This document shows positions 17,079 to 24,991 of a stretch of 64,000 nucleotides of DNA, piece after piece. The stretch is from CBDDFS01 sp965227255 (lineage in GTDB: Bacteria; Bacteroidota; Bacteroidia; Flavobacteriales_E; Vicingaceae). Under the pieces are notes generated by a model. It did not search any database. It was not told the origin of the DNA and saw only the letters and a program-made list of their open reading frames with translations. The number at the start of each line of letters is the position of its first letter. Position 1 is the first letter of the stretch. The translations under genes and the position numbers were made by a program. The DNA lies in assembly GCA_965227255.1 (NCBI GenBank), contig CBDDFS010000002.1:1-64000 (forward strand). Direction: 5' to 3'.

Positions 17079-17961
17079 ATTCATCTGTTTTGGCAATACT
17101 TTTTTGAACGATATTGAAATCATTCTTATTCTCATACTCCTGACTCAATTCACTTAGTTCCTTTGTCTCAGGCTCTCTCAGGAGCAAAGAGAGGTAGGCA
17201 TCAAGAACCCTTCCCTGGTAGAATTCACTATTGCTCACCATGATATTTAGAAAATCTATTTTGGTTCTTCCACTTTGAAGCAAAATCTGAGTAGGTTGTC
17301 CGTCAACCATTGTCACACCACTTTCCAATTCCTTGACACTGGGTTTTCTTTTAAAGAAGTTTTCGAAACAGGCGATCACAAAATTTTCTGAACCCATGTT
17401 GATCTCATCATAGATCAGATTAAAGCTCATTCTGCTGAAATATTCACCCATATCAATCTTTCCATCTTTGTAATCCTCTTTTGAGTCAAGAACTAACTGA
17501 AGTTTCATCAATTCGTTATCGAAATACTGCCCGGTAAAAGTATCGCCGGTTTGATAGAAAAAGTCTCGGACGAAACTGTAATCAGTGTATACAGTTTGAA
17601 TCTCATCGTATCCCATTCCATTTAACAAAAGATCGGAATTCACTTGAAACAGTCGATCGTGATAAGCATCTTCAACAAGAATATCATCAATGACTTTTTC
17701 TCTGGCATCCATGCTCAGATCATTGTTTTTAAGATATTCCGTTCTGGTCTCTCTTGTAATATCATCTGGTTTCAGACCGATAAGATCAATATTCATCTTA
17801 CTGACATAATTCTCTACAAGAATTTCAGGAATTCCATCATAAGGAGGTGGTTTATTGCCATCAACTACCAGATTCTGGTGGTCAATTTTTTCATCTTTCT
17901 GGCAGGAGGGGATTGCGAATAAAAGAAAGATCAGGGTGAAAGCGGCTGGTAATCTGGTCAT
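17062..17961 (-). CDS. DUF1549-like helical lipoprotein
   Basis: This 299-residue protein has a lipobox (LFAIPSCQKDE). The segment YVSKMNIDLIGLKPDD resembles the opening of DUF1549 domains (R..LDL.GLPPT), and the rest is helical with two FFKRKPSVKEL/LLREPETKEL repeats. DUF1549 proteins normally accompany DUF1501 proteins and cytochromes in Planctomycetes; here the set is rebuilt from short lipoproteins. This is the promoter-proximal gene of the operon running to 13788. The family assignment is by pattern and is tentative. Confidence 0.55.
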   Translation of the reverse strand: MTRLPAAFTLIFLLFAIPSCQKDEKIDHQNLVVDGNKPPPYDGIPEILVENYVSKMNIDLIGLKPDDITRETRTEYLKNNDLSMDAREKVIDDILVEDAYHDRLFQVNSDLLLNGMGYDEIQTVYTDYSFVRDFFYQTGDTFTGQYFDNELMKLQLVLDSKEDYKDGKIDMGEYFSRMSFNLIYDEINMGSENFVIACFENFFKRKPSVKELESGVTMVDGQPTQILLQSGRTKIDFLNIMVSNSEFYQGRVLDAYLSLLLREPETKELSELSQEYENKNDFNIVQKSIAKTDEYAGFE

Positions 17962-18067
17962 TTTAATCCTTGACCCTATAAAATTCTAAAAATTTACCAG
18001 AATTCAAAAATCAATTTTTTTCATGTTTTTGAAATACGTGAAATGCATATCTCAATGATTTTCAATC

Positions 18068-18092
18068 CAATGTTAACATAACCTTAACATTG
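18068..18092. promoter_or_regulatory. Inverted repeat / 11-base direct repeat operator candidate
   Basis: CAATGTTAA (18068-18076) and TTAACATTG (18084-18092) form a perfect 9-base dyad with a 7-base spacer. The same stretch contains TTAACAT twice at an 11-base interval (18073 and 18084), the spacing of PhoB/PhoP-type boxes. It lies in the divergent spacer upstream of the Na/Pi cotransporter and of the DUF1549-like operon. Confidence 0.5.
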
Positions 18093-18120
18093 TATTGCCC
18101 TTTTAGCCAAAATACGCGAT

Positions 18121-18128
18121 TAGTTTTG
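18121..18128 (+). promoter_or_regulatory. Putative -7 promoter element (TAnnTTTG)
   Basis: TAGTTTTG matches the Bacteroidota -7 consensus exactly and lies 28 bases after the dyad at 18068-18092, upstream of the Na/Pi cotransporter. A second near match, TATTTTG, occurs at 18174-18180. Which one is used cannot be decided. Confidence 0.35.
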
Positions 18129-18238
18129 CCGAGAATTAACCCCGGTTTAAAGGCATTATCAGTACAAAGTCTTTATTTTGCCGGGCATTCTTTTGAAGTC
18201 TGATTTGAGTGACTCCAGAAGGATAAACAAAACTTGAA

Positions 18239-19948
18239 ATGGGATTTTCAATACTTGACTTTCTAACACTTGTAGGTTCTCTCGGATTCTTCATTTACGG
18301 GATGAAAATCATGAGTGAAGGTATACAGAAAGCAGCAGGCAACAAGCTGAGGGAGATCCTGGGTGCCATGACAAAGAACAGGTACTTTGGTGTCCTTACC
18401 GGATTCAGCATCACTGCCCTTGTTCAATCTTCGTCTGCCACGACAGTTATGACGGTAAGTTTTGTGAATGCGGGACTTCTTACCCTTGTCGAATCTGCCG
18501 GTGTAATGATGGGTGCCAACATTGGCACGACGGTCACGGCATGGTTGATATCGTGGCTTGGTTTTAAGGTGAACATCGCAACGCTTTCCTTACCGATAAT
18601 CGCATTTGCTTTACCATTCATGTTCTCCAGAAAGAGCAAATGGAAGTCATCCGCCGAATTTCTAATCGGTTTTGCCCTCCTATTCATGGGTCTTGATCTG
18701 CTAAAGAATTCCGTACCTAATCTGAACGAAAATCCCGAAGTACTTTCTTTCCTTGCCGGTTTTACCGAAATGGGTATTCTTTCAAGACTCATCTTTATTG
18801 GTATTGGAACTCTTGCCACGATCATACTTCAATCATCGTCTGCAACAATGGCCCTTACTTTGGTAATGTGTTATAAAGGTTGGATTCCATATGATGCCGC
18901 CGCCGCCATGGTCTTGGGTGAAAACATTGGAACTACGATCACGGCAGAATTGGCGTCTTTAGTTGGAAACGTTCATGCAAAGAGGTCGGCCAGAATCCAC
19001 TCTCTATTTAACATAATTGGTGTTTCCTGGATGTTATTCATGATGCCTTTCTATTTGAGTGCTATTGACTGGTTTATGGTGAACGTAAATGGTCTGGAAT
19101 CACCTTATGCATCATCTGTCGCAATGGTAACAGCCCTGGCATACTTCCACACGGCATTCAACGCTTCAAACGTTCTTTTACTCATTTGGTTTGTGCCTCA
19201 ACTAGTCAATCTGGCCAAAAGGACGGTAAACTCAAAAGGTGACTTTGATGAGGAATTTCATCTGGAATACATTGGCTTTGGACCTTCAAGCACGTCGGAA
19301 ATCTCTGTTGTGGAGGGTAAAAGAGAGGTCTTAAAATTTACAGATTCTGTAATTAAAATGACCAATAATGTTGGCAGCTTGATCACAGAATCAGACAATA
19401 AGAAATTTGAAAAAACGATTAAAAAGATTGAAAAATATGAGGATCATGCTGACCGATTCGAACTGGAAATATCCGATTATCTGTCAAAAATTTCTGAAGG
19501 TGAGCTAAGTGAACAATCGAGCCATGAGATCAGTAAAATGATTGGTATTGTTGCCGATCTGGAACATATAGCCGATGTCAACTATCAGGTTTCTAAAGTT
19601 CTCGAAAGAAAGAAAGAAGGAAAGATCTGGTTCACTCCTGAACAACGACAGAATATTCAGAAAATGCTAGAAATTGTTGGCAAGGCACAAGATAATATGG
19701 CCGACCATTTAAAACAGCAGACGGGTAGTGAGGAACACTATAAGAAAGGGGTTGAATTAGAAAAGGAGATCAATAAACTACGCGATTCCCTGAGAAAAGA
19801 ATACATTAAGGATTTGAGTAAAGGAACCTATACAGTTCAAAGTGGAATTATCTACAGTGATGTTTTCTCCTCACTGGAAAAAATCGGTGATTACATCATT
19901 AATGTAAACGAAGCACTTGTTCCCGAACAAATTCTGATTAAAGCGTAA
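18239..19948 (+). CDS. Na/Pi cotransporter family protein with C-terminal PhoU-like domain
   Basis: This 569-residue protein has two inverted NptA-type repeats, each with the diagnostic QSSSAT motif (ALVQSSSATTVMTV about residue 62 and IILQSSSATMALTL about residue 198) and a following GxNIGTT (MGANIGTT, LGENIGTT). Residues from about 345 to the end are hydrophilic and helical, like a PhoU domain (KKIEKYEDHADRFE). The protein should import phosphate with sodium across the inner membrane, with the PhoU-like tail as a regulatory part. The dyad/direct repeat upstream suggests phosphate control, which is inference. The tail overlaps the convergent lipoprotein gene by 11 bases. Confidence 0.92.
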   Translation: MGFSILDFLTLVGSLGFFIYGMKIMSEGIQKAAGNKLREILGAMTKNRYFGVLTGFSITALVQSSSATTVMTVSFVNAGLLTLVESAGVMMGANIGTTVTAWLISWLGFKVNIATLSLPIIAFALPFMFSRKSKWKSSAEFLIGFALLFMGLDLLKNSVPNLNENPEVLSFLAGFTEMGILSRLIFIGIGTLATIILQSSSATMALTLVMCYKGWIPYDAAAAMVLGENIGTTITAELASLVGNVHAKRSARIHSLFNIIGVSWMLFMMPFYLSAIDWFMVNVNGLESPYASSVAMVTALAYFHTAFNASNVLLLIWFVPQLVNLAKRTVNSKGDFDEEFHLEYIGFGPSSTSEISVVEGKREVLKFTDSVIKMTNNVGSLITESDNKKFEKTIKKIEKYEDHADRFELEISDYLSKISEGELSEQSSHEISKMIGIVADLEHIADVNYQVSKVLERKKEGKIWFTPEQRQNIQKMLEIVGKAQDNMADHLKQQTGSEEHYKKGVELEKEINKLRDSLRKEYIKDLSKGTYTVQSGIIYSDVFSSLEKIGDYIINVNEALVPEQILIKA

Positions 19949-20459
19949 TCAGAATATCCGTTTCTATTTCATTGCTTTCATTTAGCGCTCGGTCGAGCAA
20001 TCTCAGCCTGAAAAGGATTGTATCTCCCGGAAATTCGTTGAGCACTTCATTCAATTTAACATCGATCTCACCTTCAAGAGTCTTACTGCTGCTTTCCGGA
20101 TCGATATACTTGATTCGCTGGTCGTATCCAACCGTATCCCAAATAATCAAACTGTCGGTTGAACAATCACTGATAACGGGTTTTCTGGCTATAACAAATT
20201 CACCATTATCTGTGCGATAAGGATCGACGATCAGGTTGAAATAGTGTTCGTCGCATGGACCAAAAGGAGGATAAACCATGTCATCACGAAGGCCAATATC
20301 TCCATCACCATCAGTAAAAGAGAATTTGATCCAGATCGATTGATCTTCCCTATACATTTCTTTGTATTTGATTTCGGGAATATTCGAGAACTCATCCCGC
20401 CTCAAACAAGACGACAAAATCACCAAAAGTGTAAGAACAAAGGGAAGATATTTGCTCAT
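19938..20459 (-). CDS. Small lipoprotein with DGDGDIG motif (paralogue of 13788-14240)
   Basis: This 173-residue protein has a lipobox (LLVILSSCLRRDE). It shares its core with the lipoprotein at 13788-14240: IKFSFTDGDGDIGLRDD near residue 50 and TILFRLRLLDRALNESNE near the end. Between these it carries an extra loop with two cysteines (GPCDEHYF and ISDCSTDS) that the other copy lacks and that could form a disulfide. The acidic loop may bind calcium. It stands alone, convergent with the phosphate transporter. Function is unknown. Confidence 0.7.
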   Translation of the reverse strand: MSKYLPFVLTLLVILSSCLRRDEFSNIPEIKYKEMYREDQSIWIKFSFTDGDGDIGLRDDMVYPPFGPCDEHYFNLIVDPYRTDNGEFVIARKPVISDCSTDSLIIWDTVGYDQRIKYIDPESSSKTLEGEIDVKLNEVLNEFPGDTILFRLRLLDRALNESNEIETDILITL

Positions 20460-20502
20460 ATCTCAAAGATAAGCATATTGTGATAAGCTTTAATTTCGCC
20501 AC

Positions 20503-21498
20503 GTGGCTGTCAAAGACATAACGTTATTGAAGGACAGATTGTTTTCCATTGAATTGGAAAATGATTTTAATGATTTGTGCTTCGATATCTTTCATCTACA
20601 ACATGAAAGACTCCCAATTTATCGTGAGTTCTGTGACCTTATAGGCATCAATGTAAATCAGGTAAGTGAAATAAATCAAATTCCCTTTCTGCCGATTTCA
20701 TTTTTTAAGAATCATGATGTGATTTTGAATGGCTTAAAGGAGGAAGTTATTTTTCGAAGTAGCGGGACAACCAATTCGACTAGAAGTCGACATTTAATCG
20801 CTGACAGAGCCCTTTACGAAAGAAGTTTGAATGCTTCATTCAGTCATTTTATTTCCGATCCGGAAAAACTAAAGATGTTCTCTCTCCTTCCAAATTACGC
20901 TGAAAATCCAGACAGCTCTCTTATCCATATGGTCAGAGAATTATCTCAGAATTCCATAGACGCTCAGTTACACTCATTCGATAATTCCGATGGGTTAATA
21001 GAAGCGATGAAGCTTTCTGAAAAGGAAGGCAATCGCAACATCCTATTTTGTGTATCATTTGCCTTGATTGACCTCGCCGAAAAGCTCGACATCGAATTAA
21101 AAAACACCGTCATTCTTGAAACCGGTGGAATGAAGGGGAGGGGAAAAGAAATTATTCGATCAGAACTTCATAGCCTTGCTCGAAAAAAACTCAGACCCTT
21201 GTCAATCGTTTCCGAATATGGAATGACCGAGTTGTTGTCGCAAGCTTATGCTCTGGACAGTGAATTTTTTAAACCACCACCCTGGATGAGAATTTTCGTG
21301 CGTGATTCTCAGGATCCTCTGTCTATTTCAAATTCAGGAAGTGGAGCCATCAATGTGATCGACCTTGCAAATATCTGCTCATGTTCATTCATTGCTACAG
21401 ATGATCTGGGTCAGATGAAAGAGGATGGTTCATTTTCTGTGCTGGGTCGATTTGACCATTCGGATATACGCGGGTGTAATTTGATGTATGATCTTTGA
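20503..21498 (+). CDS. LuxE-like acyl-protein synthetase (AMP-forming)
   Basis: This 331-residue protein resembles LuxE, which activates a fatty acid as acyl-AMP and hands it on to a cysteine and then a reductase. The adenylate-forming motif is IFRSSGTTNSTRSRH (about residue 85), and a later YGMTELLSQAY matches the A5-like motif YGxTE. The LuxE nucleophile region is not obvious. The start is GTG. No LuxC/LuxD or luciferase genes lie nearby, so bioluminescence is not implied; relatives of this type are often found with surface polysaccharide or lipid genes. The last codons (Tyr-Asp-Leu-stop) fall inside heptamer array D1. Confidence 0.8.
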   Translation: MAVKDITLLKDRLFSIELENDFNDLCFDIFHLQHERLPIYREFCDLIGINVNQVSEINQIPFLPISFFKNHDVILNGLKEEVIFRSSGTTNSTRSRHLIADRALYERSLNASFSHFISDPEKLKMFSLLPNYAENPDSSLIHMVRELSQNSIDAQLHSFDNSDGLIEAMKLSEKEGNRNILFCVSFALIDLAEKLDIELKNTVILETGGMKGRGKEIIRSELHSLARKKLRPLSIVSEYGMTELLSQAYALDSEFFKPPPWMRIFVRDSQDPLSISNSGSGAINVIDLANICSCSFIATDDLGQMKEDGSFSVLGRFDHSDIRGCNLMYDL

Positions 21499-21556
21499 TC
21501 GATGATCTATGAGCTATGATCAATGATCTAATTCCAGATTCCAGATTCCAGAATGC
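21487..21556. repeat. Heptamer array D1 with in-phase unit switch
   Basis: Ten consecutive 7-base units run without phase loss: TATGATC, TTTGATC, GATGATC, TATGAGC, TATGATC, AATGATC, then TAATTCC, AGATTCC, AGATTCC and AGAATGC. The first two units include the last codons and stop of the LuxE-like gene. The sequence class changes from NATGATC to AGATTCC halfway while the period is kept. Confidence 0.85.
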
Positions 21557-21572
21557 TTAAGGCGTTTAAATT

Positions 21573-21621
21573 TTTCATCTTTCACCTTTCATTTTTCATC
21601 TTTCACTTTGCATCATTCATT
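21573..21621. repeat. Heptamer array D2 (TTTCATC)
   Basis: Seven in-phase units: TTTCATC, TTTCACC, TTTCATT, TTTCATC, TTTCACT, TTGCATC and ATTCATT. Read on the minus strand this is GATGAAA, the same class as array B. The last unit contains the TGA stop of the minus-strand gene that ends at 21617. Confidence 0.85.
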
Positions 21622-22285
21622 TTCCAGAAAGAATTCTCTTGGAAATTTCATCAACTAGTTTCTTGTATTCAGGTTTCAGATCAACAAGTCTGCAGCCTAG
21701 GTATTGAAGGTTTTCCTCATTCGCCGGGACTTTAAATCTCGCTTCACCTATATACATTAATCTCTTTTTATTCTTACTGTACAGATCGATATCTATGTAA
21801 TGATATGAATAGAGAGCAATCTTTTTCACCTTCTTCTTTTTATAGGAAGTTCGGTCTTTAATGATCTGATACCAATTTATGGTGAGAAAATAATCACAGT
21901 CATATCCGTTTAATAATTCGGCATAAACCTGATCATCCAGATTACTCAGATTACTTGCATAATGGGATTTCCCACCTTCCTTTCCATATTTAATATATGG
22001 CCGGATCTTTTGCATATCCTGTCGGGTGACAACCTTATAAAAGATTCTTGGATTTTCATTCAGTTCAAATGCTTCTCCAAGTGATTCAATCATCTTCCCG
22101 TACAATTGATCACCACTTAGATTATTAATCTCATTCAGCTTTGTGAGTTCAATATCTGTGTAAAATTCAAAGCGATCGTAGGGAAGGACAAGAATATTTT
22201 TGGTGTTCTGACTAAAGACCTTAACTGGAAGACACAGAAAAGTCAACCAGATAAAAATCAGAGAATATGACCTCCTCAAGATCAT
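21617..22285 (-). CDS. Hypothetical periplasmic protein
   Basis: This 222-residue protein has a signal peptide (FIWLTFLCLPVKVFSQ) followed by KNILVLPYDRFEFYTD. That opening recalls proteins of the 'VLPF' type that gather at the bacterial outer membrane (CsgG/GNA1162-like), and it also appears in the hypothetical protein at 57002-57823 (LVVIPFEDGMYLSD). Lys-rich KKKKVKKIALYSYHYIDID lies at about 155. I do not recognise a family. It overlaps tyrS by 4 bases and is probably its operon partner. Its stop codon sits in heptamer array D2. Confidence 0.6.
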   Translation of the reverse strand: MILRRSYSLIFIWLTFLCLPVKVFSQNTKNILVLPYDRFEFYTDIELTKLNEINNLSGDQLYGKMIESLGEAFELNENPRIFYKVVTRQDMQKIRPYIKYGKEGGKSHYASNLSNLDDQVYAELLNGYDCDYFLTINWYQIIKDRTSYKKKKVKKIALYSYHYIDIDLYSKNKKRLMYIGEARFKVPANEENLQYLGCRLVDLKPEYKKLVDEISKRILSGK

Positions 22286-23556
22286 TCGGCTTTGATCAGG
22301 AAATAATTCTTCTTTCCTTTCTGAATGATCAGAAATCGATCCCTGATCAGATCAGATGATTCAAGTAATTTCTCACCATTGACTTTCTCCTTGTTCAGGC
22401 TGACACTATTGGCCTGAAGCATTCTTCTGGCTTCTCCTTTTGAGGCCATTACAGAGGTCTTCTCTGCAAGCAAGTCGATCATTGATAAGTTATTCTCTAT
22501 CTCACCCCTGTTCACAGAGAACTGCGGGACATCTGAAAAAATCTCTTCCAGCTGCTTTTCCGACAAGCTGGTCAATTCTTCTTTTGTAGATCTACCGAAT
22601 AATATGTTTGAAGCCTTAACTGCGTTTTCAAGTTCTTCCTTCGAGTGAATCCTTTCCGTCATTTCATCCGCCAACATATTCTGTAATAATCTGCGATGTG
22701 GTTCATTCTGATGCTCATCGATCACAGATTGAATCTCTTCAGGTTTTTTAAGGGAAAAAATCTTGATGTAACGGGAAGCGTCCTCGTCTGAAACATTCAA
22801 CCAATATTGATAGAACTTATACGGAGAAGTCTTCTCAGCAGAAAGCCAGATATTACCCCCTTCAGACTTTCCAAACTTTGATCCGTCGGCCTTGGTAATT
22901 AAAGGTGCTGTGAATACATGCGCATCTTCACCGTCCATTCTTCTTATCAATTCAGTCCCTGTGAGCATATTGCCCCATTGATCTGAGCCACCCATCTGTA
23001 TTTTCACATCCTGATTCTTGAACAGATGATAAAAATCGTATCCCTGGATCATCTGATAGGTAAATTCGGCGAATGATATTCCGGATTCAAGCCTGTTCTT
23101 AACACTATCTTTAGCCATCATATATGAGATGGTAATATGCTTTCCTGCATCTCTGAGGAATTCAAGAAATGACATGTTTTCGAACCAGTCGTAATTATTC
23201 ACAAGCTCAGCTGCATTCTCACTCCGATCGAAATCCAGAAAACTTTCAAGTTGTTTTTTCTGGCAATTCAGATTATGCTCAAGGATTTCTTTTGAAAGCA
23301 GTTTTCTTTCCTGCGACTTACCGGAAGGATCACCAATCATACCGGTAGCGCCACCCATTAATACAACGGGAACATGACCATGTCGCTGAAAATGCGTCAG
23401 TAGAGTCACAGGCACAAGATTTCCAATATGAAGGGAATCAGCCGTTGGATCAAATCCGGCATAACCTTTGACGCCTTTTCCTTTTAAAAGTTCTTCGATG
23501 CCCGGTGTAAAGTCCTGGAGCAAACCTCGCCATTTCAGCTCTTCAAGTAATTCCAT
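22282..23556 (-). CDS. tyrS: Tyrosine--tRNA ligase
   Basis: This 424-residue class Ic synthetase attaches tyrosine to tRNA-Tyr. The HIGH-type signature is HIGN at residues 43-46 (FDPTADSLHIGNLVP), and the KMSKS-type loop is KADGSKFGKS near residue 230. QGYDFYHLF and GGSDQWGNM are the tyrosine-binding segments of the bacterial TyrRS. The C-terminal 70 residues form an S4-like RNA-binding domain. Length is normal for the family. A TAnnTTTG element lies 20 bases upstream on the minus strand. Confidence 0.97.
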   Translation of the reverse strand: MELLEELKWRGLLQDFTPGIEELLKGKGVKGYAGFDPTADSLHIGNLVPVTLLTHFQRHGHVPVVLMGGATGMIGDPSGKSQERKLLSKEILEHNLNCQKKQLESFLDFDRSENAAELVNNYDWFENMSFLEFLRDAGKHITISYMMAKDSVKNRLESGISFAEFTYQMIQGYDFYHLFKNQDVKIQMGGSDQWGNMLTGTELIRRMDGEDAHVFTAPLITKADGSKFGKSEGGNIWLSAEKTSPYKFYQYWLNVSDEDASRYIKIFSLKKPEEIQSVIDEHQNEPHRRLLQNMLADEMTERIHSKEELENAVKASNILFGRSTKEELTSLSEKQLEEIFSDVPQFSVNRGEIENNLSMIDLLAEKTSVMASKGEARRMLQANSVSLNKEKVNGEKLLESSDLIRDRFLIIQKGKKNYFLIKAE

Positions 23557-23576
23557 TTGTATGCGAATAAGGGCCC

Positions 23577-23584
23577 CAAAAATA
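23577..23584 (-). promoter_or_regulatory. Putative -7 promoter element for tyrS
   Basis: Read on the minus strand, the bases are TATTTTTG, an exact TAnnTTTG match, 20 bases before the tyrS start. The 87-base divergent spacer holds a matching element on each strand. Confidence 0.45.
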
Positions 23585-23619
23585 GTTAAATTTAGAGTGA
23601 ATGGCTTCTCATCATTTAA

Positions 23620-23627
23620 TACCTTTG
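23620..23627 (+). promoter_or_regulatory. Putative -7 promoter element for the epimerase gene
   Basis: TACCTTTG is an exact TAnnTTTG match 16 bases before the ATG at 23644. It is the plus-strand partner of the element at 23577-23584. Confidence 0.45.
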
Positions 23628-23643
23628 AGGCAATTCCATTGGT

Positions 23644-24657
23644 ATGATTTTAGTTACAGGCGGCACCGGTTTATTGGGTAGTCATCTTTTATATGACCTT
23701 TCGAAGGGTGATAAAAAGATGCGAGCCTTGTATCGTCGAAAAAATCATATTCAAAAGACCAGGGAAATCTTCTCTTATTACACTGATAAATCCCAGGAAC
23801 TCATTGACAATATAGAATGGGTAAAGGCTGATGTAAATGATATTACACAGATCGACCTTGCTCTTGACGGCATTTCTGAAGTATATCATTGCGCCGGAGT
23901 GGTTTCTTTTAATAAAAAAGATCACGACAAGATCATGAAAACCAATGTGGAAGGCACGGCCAATATGGTCAACCTTTCACTTGAAAAGAACATCGAGAAA
24001 TTTTGTCACGTAAGTAGCATAGCATCTTTTGGACGACCTGAAAAAAATACCACCACCATTGATGAATCTGTTCAGAGAGAAGAAAATGAAAGATCTTCCA
24101 TTTATTCTCAAAGTAAATATCTGGCCGAGCTTGAAGTGTGGAGAGCCATTGAGGAAGGTTTGAATGCTGTGATCATCAATCCCTCAACCATCATTGGTTC
24201 AGGAAATTGGCAAAGTGGAAGTTCAGCTTTGTTTCCAAGAATATGGAAGGGTTTGACATATTACACCGAAGGAATAAATGGATTTGTGGATGTAAGGGAT
24301 GTGGTGAAGATCATGAAGACCCTGATGGAAAAGAATATATTTCGCGACCAGTACATCGTCGTCAGCGAAAACATTTCATTCAAGGAATTGATCAATAATA
24401 TTGCTCAGAACCTGGATATCAATGGACCAAATGTAAAGGCGAATAAATTCCTCAGTTCTCTTGCATGGAGAATGGAAACACTTCGGTGCCATCTGACGGG
24501 CAAAGAGCCTGTAATCACAAGGGAAAGTGCCCGAATTGCGCTTGACCAGCAACGTTATTCCAATAAAAAGATCAGAGAACTATTGAACCTCGACTTTATT
24601 CCCATTCAGAAGTCGGTTCAGGAGGTGTCCAGGCACTTTTTAAGCCCTAGTCTTTAG
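23644..24657 (+). CDS. NAD(P)-dependent epimerase/dehydratase (extended SDR)
   Basis: This 337-residue Rossmann-fold protein has the extended-SDR cofactor motif VTGGTGLLGSHLL at the N-terminus. VYHCAGVVSF lies at about residue 83, the active-site serine in FCHVSSIASFG, and the catalytic pair in YSQSKYLAELE (YxxxK). It resembles the dihydroflavonol reductase/hopanoid HpnA branch more than UDP-sugar epimerases, because there is no clear sugar-nucleotide pocket. Substrate is unknown. The gene is divergent from tyrS, and its tail overlaps the convergent DUF4296 gene by 11 bases. Confidence 0.85.
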   Translation: MILVTGGTGLLGSHLLYDLSKGDKKMRALYRRKNHIQKTREIFSYYTDKSQELIDNIEWVKADVNDITQIDLALDGISEVYHCAGVVSFNKKDHDKIMKTNVEGTANMVNLSLEKNIEKFCHVSSIASFGRPEKNTTTIDESVQREENERSSIYSQSKYLAELEVWRAIEEGLNAVIINPSTIIGSGNWQSGSSALFPRIWKGLTYYTEGINGFVDVRDVVKIMKTLMEKNIFRDQYIVVSENISFKELINNIAQNLDINGPNVKANKFLSSLAWRMETLRCHLTGKEPVITRESARIALDQQRYSNKKIRELLNLDFIPIQKSVQEVSRHFLSPSL

Positions 24658-24991
24658 TATATTCTACTTGTTTCTCAGTGATCCTGATGATGACTTCATC
24701 ATAGATCTTCTCAAATTCCACCGGATCAGATGCATAGAAATCCAGTGACCTGCTAAAATCATCTACTGTGATGCCGTGTTCTTCAAAAATGAAATCATAA
24801 GACGCATCGAGGTCGAAACCGGTGTCTTTGTTTCGCACAAATTGATCGGTCGATTTAAAGATCTGGATGTCGGTGAGAATTTCAATGAACTCCCCTCTTT
24901 TAATTATGTTCTCAGGCATCTTTTTCTCCTCTGAGCAAGAACTAAGCATGAAAACTGAAATTATCAGACTAAGAAATACAGACCTCATCAT
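24647..24991 (-). CDS. DUF4296 lipoprotein
   Basis: This 114-residue protein has a lipobox (SVFMLSSCSEE) and a helical domain of about 80 residues (RGEFIEILTDIQIF, FIFEEHGITVDDFSRSLDFY, EFEKIYDEVIIRI). This layout matches DUF4296, a small family restricted to Bacteroidota and of unknown function. The start overlaps the stop of the Cu/Zn permease gene by 4 bases (ATGA), so the two are co-translated. Confidence 0.82.
   Translation of the reverse strand: MMRSVFLSLIISVFMLSSCSEEKKMPENIIKRGEFIEILTDIQIFKSTDQFVRNKDTGFDLDASYDFIFEEHGITVDDFSRSLDFYASDPVEFEKIYDEVIIRITEKQVEYTKD

Noticed and set aside
20503..21498. Bioluminescence operon
   Set aside because: Only a LuxE-like gene is present; LuxA, B, C and D are absent.
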